A DNA stretch of 64,000 nt from Neptuniibacter sp048548695 (GCF_048548695.1 NZ_JBLYIF010000002.1); one strand, 5' to 3'; shown: positions 17,879-26,648, counted from the stretch's first letter. Notes: generated by a model from the letters alone, not told the origin. A program made the numbers and translations.

Positions 17879-20422
17879 ATGGCAGAAGTCACAGTCAAGC
17901 AGCTTGCCGATATGGTAGGTGTTTCCGTTGAGCGTTTGCAGGAGCAGATGCTTGAAGCCGGAATTAATGGCAAAAGCGAGTCCTCAGCGGTTTCCGAGGC
18001 GGAACGCCAATCCCTGCTTAATCACCTGAAAAGAAGTCATGGTGAATCAGCAGAAGCGGGTGAGCCCAAGAAAATCACGCTGAAGCGTAAAACCACCTCT
18101 CAATTGAAGGTGGCAGGTTCATCCGGTAAGAAGAAAACCGTCAATGTAGAAGTGCGTAAGAAGCGTACCTACGTGAAACGCTCAGAAATCGATGGCGAAC
18201 AGCCAGCCGACCCGGCAGTAGAAGAAGCCATGGTTGATCAGCAGCAGGTTGAAGCTGATCGTCTGCGCCAGGAAGAAGAGCAGGCGCGCATTGAGCGTGA
18301 AAACGCCGAAGCCAAGGCTAAAGAAGAAGCTGAAGCGAAAGCGAAGGCAGACGCTGAAGCGAAAGCTAAGGCGGATGCTGAAGCCGCCGTCCGTGAAGCA
18401 GCAGAAGCAGCCAACAAGAAACAGTCCCCAGAAAAACCCGCTGCTGAACCCGATCGCGCGAAGAAGCCCGGCTGGACCGAAGACAAAAAGAAAGAAACAG
18501 GCGGTCGTGGCAAGAGTAAAAAACGTGAAGAGGGCCGCTCCCGTTTTGATGATGACAAACGAGGCAGCCGTCGCGGCGGTAAGCTGAGCCGAGTACGTGA
18601 CAAAAAAGGTAAACCGGTTTCTAACAAACCGAACCAACATGGCTTTAAAGAGCCAACCGCTCCTCAGGTGATGGATGTCAGTATTCCTGAGAGCATTACC
18701 GTCGCTGAATTGTCTAAGAAGATGAACATCAAGGCGGCAGAAGTCATCAAGGTGATGTTCAACATGGGTGCCATGGCGACCATCAACCAGGTGATTGATC
18801 AGGATACCGCGGTACTGGTGGTTGAAGAGATGGGGCACAAGCCGGTTCCACTGCAGGAAAATGCTGTGGAAGAAGCATTACTGGAAAGTATCCAGCACTT
18901 GCAGGGTGATAATGCTTCCCGTGCCCCGGTTGTTACCGTAATGGGTCACGTTGACCATGGTAAAACATCCCTGCTTGATTACATCAGGTCTACCCGTGTT
19001 GCTTCTGGTGAGTCAGGTGGTATTACCCAGCACATTGGTGCGTACCATGTAGAAACCGATAATGGCATGGTGACCTTCCTGGATACTCCGGGCCATGCGG
19101 CGTTTACCGCCATGCGTGCACGTGGTGCCAAACTGACCGATATCGTTATTCTGGTTGTGGCCGCTGATGATGGTGTTATGCCGCAGACTGAAGAAGCGGT
19201 GCAGCATGCTAAGGCTGCTGGTGTACCGTTGGTGGTTGCGGTCAATAAAATAGATAAAGAACAAGCTGATCCGGATCGGGTCAAAAACGAACTGGCACAG
19301 CGCGAAGTGATTCCGGAAGACTGGGGTGGCGACGTGCAGTTTGTGAATGTCTCCGCTAAAACGGGTGATGGCATTGATAATTTGCTGGATGCGATCCTGC
19401 TGCAGGCTGAAATTCTGGAGCTGACGGCAGTGCCGGAAGCACCGGCTCAGGGTGTTGTAGTGGAATCTCGACTGGATAAAGGTCGTGGTCCTGTTGCCAC
19501 CGTGCTGGTTCAGAACGGTACCCTGCGTAAGGGTGATATTGTGCTGGCGGGTCTGCATTACGGCCGTGTACGTGCCATGTTGGACGAAAATGGTAAACCG
19601 GTAGAGGAAGCGGGCCCCTCCATCCCTGTAGAAATCCAGGGCCTGGATGGCACGCCGGGTGCCGGTGATGAATTCACTATGGTCCTGAACGAGAAGAAAG
19701 CGCGTGAAGTGGCGTTGTTCCGTCAGGGTAAATACCGTGATGTGAAACTGGCTCGTCAGCAGAAAGCCAAGCTGGAAAATCTGTTTGCTAATATGCAGGC
19801 AGGTGACGTTAAGTCGTTGAATATCGTGTTGAAAGCCGACGTACGTGGCTCCTTGGAAGCACTGAGCCAGGCGCTGGAAGACCTGTCTACCGACGAAGTG
19901 AAGGTGAACATTGTTTCCAGTGGCGTAGGTGGTATTGCGGAAACTGATGCCAACCTGGCGCTGGCGTCTTCTGCCATTGTTATCGGCTTTAACGTGCGTG
20001 CCGATGCTCAGGCCCGAGCGGTTGTTGAACGCGAAGGTATCGAGCTGCGTTACTACAGCGTTATCTACGACATCATTGATGATGTACGACAGGCGATGGG
20101 CGGTCTGCTTTCACCTGAGTACAAAGAAGAGATTGTCGGTACTGCCGAAGTGCGTGATGTGTTCCGTTCACCGAAGCTTGGTCAGGTGGCTGGCTGCATG
20201 GTGATTGAGGGCACCGTATACCGCAATAAGCGTATCCGTGTACTGCGTGACAATGTCGTTATCTATGAAGGCGAGCTGGAATCTCTGCGTCGCTTTAAAG
20301 ATGCTGTTAACGAAGTACGTCAGGGTATGGAATGTGGTATCGGCGTGAAAAACTACAACGATGTTAAAGTCGGTGACCAGATTGAGGTTTACGACACCAT
20401 CGAAGTACAACGTACTCTGTAA
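17879..20422 (+). CDS. infB: translation initiation factor IF-2
   Basis: An 847-residue GTPase that places initiator tRNA on the 30S subunit and promotes subunit joining. It has a short N-terminal IF2 domain (1-55), then a long charged linker (about 60-260) rich in Lys, Glu, Ala and Arg, followed by a second IF2-N domain (about 265-320). G1 is GHVDHGKT (356-363), with DTPGHAA and NKIDK further on, then domains II to IV including the C-terminal fMet-tRNA-binding barrel. AGGAGCC lies just before the ATG. The linker holds a 24-bp tandem repeat. No internal start was assigned, although shorter isoforms are known in E. coli. Confidence 0.97.
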   Translation: MAEVTVKQLADMVGVSVERLQEQMLEAGINGKSESSAVSEAERQSLLNHLKRSHGESAEAGEPKKITLKRKTTSQLKVAGSSGKKKTVNVEVRKKRTYVKRSEIDGEQPADPAVEEAMVDQQQVEADRLRQEEEQARIERENAEAKAKEEAEAKAKADAEAKAKADAEAAVREAAEAANKKQSPEKPAAEPDRAKKPGWTEDKKKETGGRGKSKKREEGRSRFDDDKRGSRRGGKLSRVRDKKGKPVSNKPNQHGFKEPTAPQVMDVSIPESITVAELSKKMNIKAAEVIKVMFNMGAMATINQVIDQDTAVLVVEEMGHKPVPLQENAVEEALLESIQHLQGDNASRAPVVTVMGHVDHGKTSLLDYIRSTRVASGESGGITQHIGAYHVETDNGMVTFLDTPGHAAFTAMRARGAKLTDIVILVVAADDGVMPQTEEAVQHAKAAGVPLVVAVNKIDKEQADPDRVKNELAQREVIPEDWGGDVQFVNVSAKTGDGIDNLLDAILLQAEILELTAVPEAPAQGVVVESRLDKGRGPVATVLVQNGTLRKGDIVLAGLHYGRVRAMLDENGKPVEEAGPSIPVEIQGLDGTPGAGDEFTMVLNEKKAREVALFRQGKYRDVKLARQQKAKLENLFANMQAGDVKSLNIVLKADVRGSLEALSQALEDLSTDEVKVNIVSSGVGGIAETDANLALASSAIVIGFNVRADAQARAVVEREGIELRYYSVIYDIIDDVRQAMGGLLSPEYKEEIVGTAEVRDVFRSPKLGQVAGCMVIEGTVYRNKRIRVLRDNVVIYEGELESLRRFKDAVNEVRQGMECGIGVKNYNDVKVGDQIEVYDTIEVQRTL
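18329..18376 (+). repeat. 24-bp tandem repeat within the infB linker
   Basis: Two adjacent 24-base units (18329-18352 and 18353-18376), 21 of 24 bases identical, with all three changes silent. Each encodes AEAKAKAD. They extend the alanine/lysine/glutamate helix of the IF-2 linker. Such repeats vary in copy number between strains in other bacteria. Confidence 0.8.
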
Positions 20423-20439
20423 GGTATAGCAGAACCTAT

Positions 20440-20835
20440 ATGGCGCGAGATTATAGCCGTACCCATCGGATTGGCGACCAGCTCCAACGTGAGCTGGCAC
20501 TGCTGATTCAGTTCCAGATCAAAGACCCCCGTCTGGGCATGGTCACTGTCAGCCACGTCAAGGTCAGTAAAGACCTTGGCTTTGCTGACGTCTACATTAC
20601 CGTGCTGCCGAAAGGGGATCAGGATGAAGCCGAAGCGGTTGCCGTTGCACTGAAAGTGCTGGGCAACGCTGCGGGTTTTCTGCGTAGTGAATTGGCGCAT
20701 GCCATTAAGCTGCGGGTGTTACCACAGCTACGCTTCCACTTCGATGAGAGTATCGAACGTGGCCGTCATCTGCATAGCCTGATTGAAAAGGCTGTGCGTC
20801 AGGAAAACGCTGCGCAAGACGCAGACGAGGAGTAA
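20440..20835 (+). CDS. rbfA: ribosome-binding factor A
   Basis: A 131-residue KH-type fold protein that binds immature 30S subunits and helps mature the 5' end of 16S rRNA. The typical N-terminus ARDYSRTHRIGDQLQREL is present, with GMVTVSHVKVSKDL following and the conserved LRSELAHAIKLRVLPQLRF segment near the C-terminus. It lies between infB and truB with short spacing on both sides (17 and 3 bases), consistent with operon transcription. Confidence 0.95.
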   Translation: MARDYSRTHRIGDQLQRELALLIQFQIKDPRLGMVTVSHVKVSKDLGFADVYITVLPKGDQDEAEAVAVALKVLGNAAGFLRSELAHAIKLRVLPQLRFHFDESIERGRHLHSLIEKAVRQENAAQDADEE

Positions 20836-20838
20836 TCC

Positions 20839-21798
20839 TTGGCGTCAAATCGCAAACGTCGTGGTCGTGCGGTGGATGGCGTCTTGCTATTACACAAAGC
20901 CGGCGGCCTCTCTTCCAATGCTGCGCTACAGCAGGTAAAACGTCTTTATCAGGCTGCTAAAGCCGGGCATACGGGGGCGCTGGATCCTCTGGCCACGGGT
21001 ATGCTGCCTATCTGTCTGGGCGAAGCGACTAAATTTTCCCAATATCTGCTGGATGCTGATAAGTGCTATCAGACCACTGCCAAGTTGGGTATCCGTACCG
21101 ATAGCAGTGATGCAGATGGTGTGGTGGTTGAGGAAAAACCGGTGCCGGTCGACCTGACCGCAGAGCGCATAGAAACGCTGCTGCAAAATCACTTCAGCGG
21201 TGAAATTGAGCAAGTACCTTCGATGTTTTCTGCCCTGAAGTTTCAGGGCCAGCCGCTATATAAACTGGCGCGAAAAGGTATTCAGGTTGAGGTCAAACCA
21301 CGCCGGGTGACGATTCATTCAATCCGTTTGACGGGCTTTCGCGGCGATGAACTGGACCTGGAAGTGCACTGTTCTAAAGGCACCTATATCCGCTCAATTG
21401 TCGAAGACCTGGGCTTGCTGCTGGGCTGTGGTGCTCATGTGACCCGTTTGCACCGGTTGGATGTCGGAAGTTACCGGGCGGAACAGATGCTGACATTGGC
21501 AGAAATTGCAGAAAAAATCGCCGATTTTGATCCCGAAACCGAGGCAGAAAGCATACAAAATACCCTGGATGCGCTATTATTGCCGCCTTGGGCTGCGGTG
21601 TCAGAATTTGATGCTTTTCAGCTTGATGCAGAGCAGACTCAGCTGATGTTGCATGGGCGAGCATTACCCTGCGATACGCTGCCTGAGCTGACACAAGTAA
21701 GATTATTTGCCGCTGATGGCCGCTTTATTGGGGTGGCTGCGGTGGAGCAGGGGCAGTTAAAGCCTCAGCGACTGATCAGCGTAGCTGATCCTAACTAA
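20839..21798 (+). CDS. truB: tRNA pseudouridine(55) synthase TruB
   Basis: TruB (319 residues) makes pseudouridine 55 in the T loop of tRNAs. The catalytic Asp49 sits in HTGALDPLATGMLP. The conserved KGTYIRSIVEDLG motif follows at about residues 180-192, with a C-terminal PUA-like RNA-binding extension. The start is TTG 20839 with GAGGAG six bases upstream; it overlaps no other gene and begins four bases after the rbfA stop. Confidence 0.95.
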   Translation: MASNRKRRGRAVDGVLLLHKAGGLSSNAALQQVKRLYQAAKAGHTGALDPLATGMLPICLGEATKFSQYLLDADKCYQTTAKLGIRTDSSDADGVVVEEKPVPVDLTAERIETLLQNHFSGEIEQVPSMFSALKFQGQPLYKLARKGIQVEVKPRRVTIHSIRLTGFRGDELDLEVHCSKGTYIRSIVEDLGLLLGCGAHVTRLHRLDVGSYRAEQMLTLAEIAEKIADFDPETEAESIQNTLDALLLPPWAAVSEFDAFQLDAEQTQLMLHGRALPCDTLPELTQVRLFAADGRFIGVAAVEQGQLKPQRLISVADPN

Positions 21799-21909
21799 CA
21801 TCCTGGTTTACCGGGCTGTGACGTTGTACTGGAAATATGCTCGGTACATCGTGTCTTTAATCCAGCGGTTGGCGTGGCCACCGTGTGCATATTTAAGAGG
21901 AAATACAAC

Positions 21910-22179
21910 ATGGCATTGTCTGTTGAGAAAAAAGCAGAAATCGTAAAAGACTTCGCGCGCGGCGAAGGTGATACCGGTTCTCCTGAAGTACAGGTTGCGC
22001 TGCTGTCAGCTAACATTGACGGCCTGCAGGGTCACTTTCAGTCGAACAAGCACGATCATCACTCCCGTCGTGGTCTGATCCGCATGGTAAACCAGCGTCG
22101 TAAGCTGCTGGATTACTTGAAGCGTAAAGATGCTGACCGCTACCTGGAACTGATCAAGCGTCTGGGTCTGCGTCGCTAA
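21910..22179 (+). CDS. rpsO: 30S ribosomal protein S15
   Basis: Exactly 89 residues, the universal bacterial length. S15 binds the central domain of 16S rRNA early in assembly. The signature region SPEVQVALLSANIDGLQGH is present, with HSRRGLIRMVNQRRKLLDYL later. ATG 21910 with AAGAGGAAA upstream gives the normal MALSVEKKAE start. It is followed by a terminator and then pnp, as in E. coli. Confidence 0.97.
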   Translation: MALSVEKKAEIVKDFARGEGDTGSPEVQVALLSANIDGLQGHFQSNKHDHHSRRGLIRMVNQRRKLLDYLKRKDADRYLELIKRLGLRR

Positions 22180-22199
22180 CAGAGTCGTGTAAAGCTTCT

Positions 22200-22232
22200 G
22201 GGGCCATACAATGTATGGCCCCGGTTTTATTT
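22200..22232 (+). terminator. terminator between rpsO and pnp
   Basis: Perfect ten-base-pair stem GGGGCCATAC (22200-22209) with GTATGGCCCC (22213-22222), loop AAT, then GGTTTTATTT. The T run is interrupted and offset by GG, so read-through into pnp is likely. Confidence 0.75.
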
Positions 22233-22266
22233 AGGGTACTGCACAGATCACCTGTTCATCTCGCCC

Positions 22267-22306
22267 GTACTCACCTGCATTTTCTGTGCAGAGTGCAGCT
22301 GAGTAC
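22267..22306 (+). promoter_or_regulatory. long hairpin in the pnp leader, candidate RNase III site
   Basis: Arms 22267-22279 and 22294-22306 pair over 13 positions with a single C-C mismatch, enclosing a 14-base loop. It lies about 68 bases before the pnp GTG and after the rpsO terminator. In E. coli a leader hairpin at this position is cut by RNase III as part of pnp autoregulation; the equivalence here is inferred from position and shape. Confidence 0.5.
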
Positions 22307-22373
22307 AGGCAAGTCTCAGAGCATGATGGGTATCTGCAAGTAGCATCCGCTAACCCAAACTAAGGTAATTACT

Positions 22374-24479
22374 GTGTTTGATATTAAGCAAAAAACCTTC
22401 ATGTTCGGTAACCAGGAAGTCACCCTGGAAACTGGTCGTGTTGCCCGTCAGGCAACCGGTTCTGTCATGGTAACAATGGGCGGCAACCAGGTATTGTGTA
22501 CTGTGGTAGGCGCTAAAGAAGCCAGAGCTGGACAGGACTTCTTCCCGTTGTCCGTGCATTACCAGGAAAAATACTATGCAGTTGGCCGTATTCCTGGTGG
22601 TTTCTTCAAGCGTGAAGCCCGTCCTTCCGAGAAAGAAACACTGACCTCCCGTCTGATCGACCGTCCGATTCGTCCACTGTTCCCGAAAGGTTACATGAAC
22701 GAAGTTCAGGTGGTGTGTACCGTGGTTTCCGCGGACAAGAAAAACGATCCTGATATGGCGGCTATGCTGGGTACTTCTGCTGCACTGGCGATTTCCGGTA
22801 TTCCATTCATGGGCCCAATCGGTGCTGCCCGTGTTGGCTTCACCGAAGCTGATGGCTACCTGCTGAACCCATCTTTCGAACAGCTGCAGACTTCTGAGCT
22901 GGACATGGTGGTTGCGGGTACTGCGGATGCCGTGCTGATGGTTGAGTCTGAAGCCAAAGAACTGTCTGAAGATGAAATGCTGGGTGCCGTACTGTTTGCA
23001 CACCAGGAGATGCAAGTTGCCATCAATGCTATCAATGAACTGAAGGCAGAAGCAGGCAAACCTGCTTGGGATTGGCAGCTGGCCGAGAAAAATGAAAGCC
23101 TGATCGAGCAGGTACGTGGCGTTGTCGCTGCAGGCCTGTCTGATGCTTACCAGGTGGCTGATAAAATGCAGCGCCAGGCAGCAGTAGCAGAACTGCGCAG
23201 CAAAGCGTTGGCTGAGATCGCAACGGGTGAAGAAGGTGCGCCGGATGCAGGTGATGTTGAAGGTATCTTCAAGTCACTGGAAAAAGAAGTGGTGCGTGGT
23301 CGTATTCTGGATGGTCAGCCGCGTATCGATGGCCGTGACACGAAAACTGTTCGTCCAATCGAAGTTGAAATTGACGTCTTGAAAGGCACCCACGGTTCTT
23401 CATTGTTCACCCGTGGTGAAACCCAGTCTATTGTTACCTGTACGCTGGGTACTGCACGTGATCAGCAGATCATTGATGCGATTGAAGGTGAGCGTAAAGA
23501 TCCGTTTATGCTGCACTACAACTTCCCTCCATATTCTGTGGGTGAGTGTGGTCGCATGATGGGTGCTGGTCGTCGTGAAATCGGTCATGGCCGCCTAGCG
23601 CGCCGTGGTGTTGCAGCGGTATTGCCGACTCAGGAAGAGTTCCCATACACCATCCGTATCGTTTCCGAGATTACTGAATCCAACGGTTCCAGCTCTATGG
23701 CTTCTGTCTGCGGCGCGTCCCTGTCCATGATGGATGCGGGTGTTCCACTGAAAGCACCGGTAGCTGGTATTGCTATGGGCCTGGTCAAAGAAGGTGAGCG
23801 TTTTGCGGTACTGACCGATATCCTGGGTGATGAAGATCACCTGGGTGATATGGACTTCAAAGTTGCGGGTACTGAACACGGTATCACCGCTCTGCAGATG
23901 GATATCAAGATCACCGGTATTACCGAAGAGATTATGGATATCGCGCTGGAACAGGCATTTGATGCCCGTACCCACATTCTGAAAGAGATGGCTAAGGTTA
24001 TTGGTTATGCCCGTCCTGAACTGCCGGACAATGCACCAGCCATGACTCAGATTAAGATCAACCCTGAGAAAATCCGTGATGTGATCGGTAAAGGTGGCGC
24101 GACTATTCGTGGCCTGACCGAAGAGACCGGTGCTTCTATCGATATCGAAGAAGACGGTACCGTTCGTATCTATGCGGAAGATCGCAGTGCGGCCAAACTG
24201 GCAAGCGATAAGATTCTGGCGATCACTGCTGAAGCAGAAGTCGGCAAGATCTACGAAGGCAAGGTAGTACGTATTGAAGACTTCGGTGCGTTTGTAAACA
24301 TCCTGCCGGGTAAAGATGGTCTGGTACACATCTCGCAGATCGACAACAAGCGTGTCGAGAAAGTGACCGACTATATCCAGATGGAACAGATGGTTAAGGT
24401 TAAAGTGCTGGATGTTGACCAGCGTGGCCGTATCAAACTGTCCATGAAGGATATGGAAGAAGATGAAGCAGTGAGCTAA
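22374..24479 (+). CDS. pnp: polyribonucleotide nucleotidyltransferase (PNPase)
   Basis: A 701-residue 3'-5' phosphorolytic exoribonuclease of the degradosome. Two RNase PH-like cores (about 1-215 and 300-540) flank an alpha-helical linker. A KH domain follows (about 550-615, with IRDVIGKGGATIRGL), then an S1 domain (about 620-690, with GKVVRIEDFGAFVNILPG). The catalytic-core signature GSSSMASVCGASLSMMDAG is intact. The start is GTG 22374 with TAAGG about 9 bases upstream. It ends the long operon and is followed by a strong terminator. Confidence 0.97.
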   Translation: MFDIKQKTFMFGNQEVTLETGRVARQATGSVMVTMGGNQVLCTVVGAKEARAGQDFFPLSVHYQEKYYAVGRIPGGFFKREARPSEKETLTSRLIDRPIRPLFPKGYMNEVQVVCTVVSADKKNDPDMAAMLGTSAALAISGIPFMGPIGAARVGFTEADGYLLNPSFEQLQTSELDMVVAGTADAVLMVESEAKELSEDEMLGAVLFAHQEMQVAINAINELKAEAGKPAWDWQLAEKNESLIEQVRGVVAAGLSDAYQVADKMQRQAAVAELRSKALAEIATGEEGAPDAGDVEGIFKSLEKEVVRGRILDGQPRIDGRDTKTVRPIEVEIDVLKGTHGSSLFTRGETQSIVTCTLGTARDQQIIDAIEGERKDPFMLHYNFPPYSVGECGRMMGAGRREIGHGRLARRGVAAVLPTQEEFPYTIRIVSEITESNGSSSMASVCGASLSMMDAGVPLKAPVAGIAMGLVKEGERFAVLTDILGDEDHLGDMDFKVAGTEHGITALQMDIKITGITEEIMDIALEQAFDARTHILKEMAKVIGYARPELPDNAPAMTQIKINPEKIRDVIGKGGATIRGLTEETGASIDIEEDGTVRIYAEDRSAAKLASDKILAITAEAEVGKIYEGKVVRIEDFGAFVNILPGKDGLVHISQIDNKRVEKVTDYIQMEQMVKVKVLDVDQRGRIKLSMKDMEEDEAVS

Positions 24480-24493
24480 GCCTCAACGCTGAT

Positions 24494-24522
24494 AAAAAAA
24501 ACCGCCAAATGGCGGTTTTTTT
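24494..24522. terminator. bidirectional terminator between pnp and bfr
   Basis: AAAAAACCGCC and GGCGGTTTTTT arms around loop AAAT (24507-24510), with A and T runs on the two sides. It can serve pnp on the plus strand and the bacterioferritin operon on the minus strand. Confidence 0.9.
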
Positions 24523-24538
24523 ATGCGTACTCAATGGC

Positions 24539-25006
24539 TCATAGCTGGGATTGCAGGTAATTTTGAATACCGATACGTTTGATCAGTCCCAGCTGCTGCT
24601 CCAGCCAGTAAGCATGATCCTCTTCGGTATCGGCCAGCAGCTTTTCCAGGATCTCACGGGTTTGGTAATCCTGCTCCTCTTCACAGATCTTGATCGATGC
24701 TTTGAGGGCATCGCCCACATCATATTCCAGCTGCAGGTCGTTGGTCAGCATTTCAGGTACATCCTTGCCCACCTTGAAACCGGTACGCTTGGTCATGTCC
24801 GGGGTGCCTTCCAGTAGTAGCATCCGTTCGATCAAGGCAGCCGCATGACCTTTTTCGTCATCGAACTCATGGTCAATGCGTTCGTAGAGTTTGGTCAGTC
24901 CCCAGTCTTCGTACATCCGTGAGTGGATAAAGTACTGATCCATAGCAGCCAGCTCCATCGCCAGCAGGTCGTTCAGGGCATTGATTACCCGGCTGTTGCC
25001 TTTCAT
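24539..25006 (-). CDS. bfr: bacterioferritin, ferroxidase-competent subunit without haem methionine
   Basis: A 155-residue four-helix iron-storage subunit. Ferroxidase ligands equivalent to E. coli Bfr are present: Glu18, Glu51, His54, Glu94, and Glu128/His131 (ExxH, shifted by one residue). The haem-ligand position 52, Met in E. coli, is Lys here. This subunit should therefore oxidise Fe(II) but not supply the axial haem ligand. It lies 10 bases downstream of the second subunit gene and is co-transcribed with it. GAGGA precedes the ATG. Mixed 24-mers of two Bfr types are known in Neisseria and some alphaproteobacteria; mixing here is inferred. Confidence 0.92.
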   Translation of the reverse strand: MKGNSRVINALNDLLAMELAAMDQYFIHSRMYEDWGLTKLYERIDHEFDDEKGHAAALIERMLLLEGTPDMTKRTGFKVGKDVPEMLTNDLQLEYDVGDALKASIKICEEEQDYQTREILEKLLADTEEDHAYWLEQQLGLIKRIGIQNYLQSQL

Positions 25007-25016
25007 TGTTCGGTCC

Positions 25017-25481
25017 TCAGATATTCGACTGCAGATAGTTTTCCATACCGGTATGCTGAATCAGGTACTGCTGAGTCTCCAGCCAGTCAATATGCTCCTC
25101 TTCATACTCCAGAATATCTTCCAGAAGATCACGGCTGACGTAATCACTGGCGAGCTCGCAACCGGCGATGGCATCACGTAGGAGGGAACGTTCGTCCAGC
25201 TGGTATTCCAGGTCACACTGCAGCATTTCTTCGGTGTGTTCACCAATGCGCAGTCGTTCCAAGTGCTGCAGGTTAGGTAAACCTTCAAGAAACAGGATGC
25301 GCTCTATCAGCTTATCGGCTTGTTTCATGTCCTTGATCGACTTTTTGTAGGCTTTTTCATTCAGTTCATTCAGCCCCCAGTTTTTGAACATGCGGGCATG
25401 AAGAAAGTATTGATTGATGGAGGTCAGTTCACTGGAAAGTACTTTGTTCAATAATGTGATGACCTGTTTATCACCTTGCAT
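25017..25481 (-). CDS. bfr: bacterioferritin, haem-binding subunit with altered ferroxidase site
   Basis: A 154-residue bacterioferritin, first gene of the bfr pair. Haem ligand Met52 is present, but the diiron site is changed: Glu18, Glu127 and His130 remain while positions 51, 54 and 94 read Asp, Gln and Gln in place of Glu, His and Glu. It likely binds haem between subunits and has weak or no ferroxidase activity, complementing the neighbouring gene. Haem in bacterioferritin carries electrons from Bfd for iron release, which agrees with bfd being divergently encoded about 240 bases away. AAGGAA lies before the ATG. Confidence 0.92.
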   Translation of the reverse strand: MQGDKQVITLLNKVLSSELTSINQYFLHARMFKNWGLNELNEKAYKKSIKDMKQADKLIERILFLEGLPNLQHLERLRIGEHTEEMLQCDLEYQLDERSLLRDAIAGCELASDYVSRDLLEDILEYEEEHIDWLETQQYLIQHTGMENYLQSNI

Positions 25482-25650
25482 AGGAAGTTCCTTGTCGTTT
25501 GCAACTGTGGTGTCTAAGCAGTAATAAAGTTTAGTTTATATTGTCGTTGCTAGGTCAGTCTGTTGGTTCAGAACAGCCTAGCAAAATGAAAGCTGCGTTG
25601 GCATCTGATTTATCCATGAAAAATTCTACAGAAAAGACGTTAACTTAGTG

Positions 25651-25685
25651 TTGAAATGAAAGCAAATGATAAGTATTATCATTTG
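25651..25685 (+). promoter_or_regulatory. bfd promoter with overlapping Fur box
   Basis: CAAATGATAA (25663-25672), GTA, TTATCATTTG (25676-25685): a perfect 10-3-10 palindrome whose core TGATAAGTATTATCA closely matches the 7-1-7 Fur consensus. A promoter with TTGAAA (25651-25656) and TATTAT (25674-25679), spacer 17, runs through it, so Fur-Fe would block RNA polymerase. The bfd start is 33 bases downstream. Confidence 0.85.
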
Positions 25686-25717
25686 TATTAAATAAGCAGC
25701 TTGTTGGTTCATGATTT

Positions 25718-25912
25718 ATGTATATCTGTATTTGCAACAATGTCACAGACAGTCAGGTGAAAGAAGCGGTTGATCAAGGGGCGCGCAGCTTGCGCGATCT
25801 GAATCAGTCACTGGACGTGGCCGGTACCTGTGGTAAGTGTGCCTGTGCCGCGCGCAGTGTGATGCAGCAGCATATTAGTGAACAGGATTTTGAACTGGCA
25901 GTGCCCGCCTGA
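25718..25912 (+). CDS. bfd: bacterioferritin-associated ferredoxin
   Basis: A 64-residue BFD-like [2Fe-2S] protein. Cluster cysteines are Cys4, Cys6, Cys38 and Cys41, in CIC near the N-terminus and GTCGKCACA. In P. aeruginosa, Bfd reduces haem in BfrB to mobilise stored iron under iron limitation. The strong Fur box in its promoter fits de-repression when iron is scarce, while the storage genes are on the opposite strand. The ribosome site is weak. Confidence 0.94.
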   Translation: MYICICNNVTDSQVKEAVDQGARSLRDLNQSLDVAGTCGKCACAARSVMQQHISEQDFELAVPA

Positions 25913-25920
25913 CAGATACG

Positions 25921-25940
25921 TTGACCCCGTCAGGGGTCAA
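25921..25940 (-). terminator. inverted repeat at the end of the lipoprotein gene
   Basis: TTGACCCC and GGGGTCAA around GTCA form a perfect eight-base-pair stem overlapping the stop codon of the minus-strand lipoprotein gene and lying just after bfd. No clear T run follows on either strand, so termination activity is uncertain. Confidence 0.35.
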
Positions 25941-26646
25941 ACGACACTAATTCAAATGAGATTGTCCCGCCTTTAAAAATATCCAGATCCAGCGGTTCAT
26001 CCCTAACCAGTTTTACCAGGCCAACTCCCGGAGCATACCATTCTGTTTGTGTCAGCTTTACATCCTGATAGCCAATCTTCGGATCAGCGTAGAGGTTGAT
26101 CTTGGCTTTGCCTACCACCCGGATACAGCCTGCAAACGTTCCAGCAGGTACGGTGACCGTGTCATCCAGGGCAGTGATTTCAAATTCCATATTGACCATT
26201 TTGCCACCCGGTTCTTCGACGGCGTAAGAGGGTAGGCTGTGCAGGGCATAGGGACGGGTGACAGCTGACCAGTTACGGCCCAGATCAAGGTCCTTATAGT
26301 TTGGCAATATACGTACTTCCTCTTCTTCATAGCGGGGGTCGTATTCAATCATGGTGCGCCGGGCAATACGGTAACTGCCGGTATCATCCTGCAAAATGTA
26401 GTAGTCAGTGCCGTCACTGGTATGACGGATACTGACCGGTTCGTCAGCATAACGTCCCTTTAGCTGAGCAGTGCCGCGATTTTCGATGCTGAAACGGCGT
26501 TCGTTAACCCGATCAGTCAGATTCTCTGTTACCTTATATTCCCAGCGCACGCCTGCGTGTAGGGGGAAGTAATCGGTGGCCGGGATATCCGCATCGCAGC
26601 CGCTCAGTGTCAGTGCCGTTAAGGCCAGCAGGGTAAAGTTACGCAT
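25930..26646 (-). CDS. predicted outer-membrane or periplasmic lipoprotein of the ExbB-like operon
   Basis: A 238-residue exported protein. A short signal peptide ends in the lipobox LSGC (Cys17), so the mature protein is lipid-anchored; Asp at +2 (CDAD) could in E. coli favour inner-membrane retention. The rest looks beta-rich, with a pattern such as YFPLHAGVRWEYKVT near the start that occurs in several DUF-type lipoproteins, then VPAGTFAGCIRVVGKAK and WYAPGVGLVKLV near the end. I do not recognise a characterised family. It begins two bases after the membrane-protein gene upstream and is the last gene of the four-gene operon, so it is probably a partner of the channel-like proteins. Confidence 0.8.
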   Translation of the reverse strand: MRNFTLLALTALTLSGCDADIPATDYFPLHAGVRWEYKVTENLTDRVNERRFSIENRGTAQLKGRYADEPVSIRHTSDGTDYYILQDDTGSYRIARRTMIEYDPRYEEEEVRILPNYKDLDLGRNWSAVTRPYALHSLPSYAVEEPGGKMVNMEFEITALDDTVTVPAGTFAGCIRVVGKAKINLYADPKIGYQDVKLTQTEWYAPGVGLVKLVRDEPLDLDIFKGGTISFELVSFDP

Positions 26647-26648
26647 GC

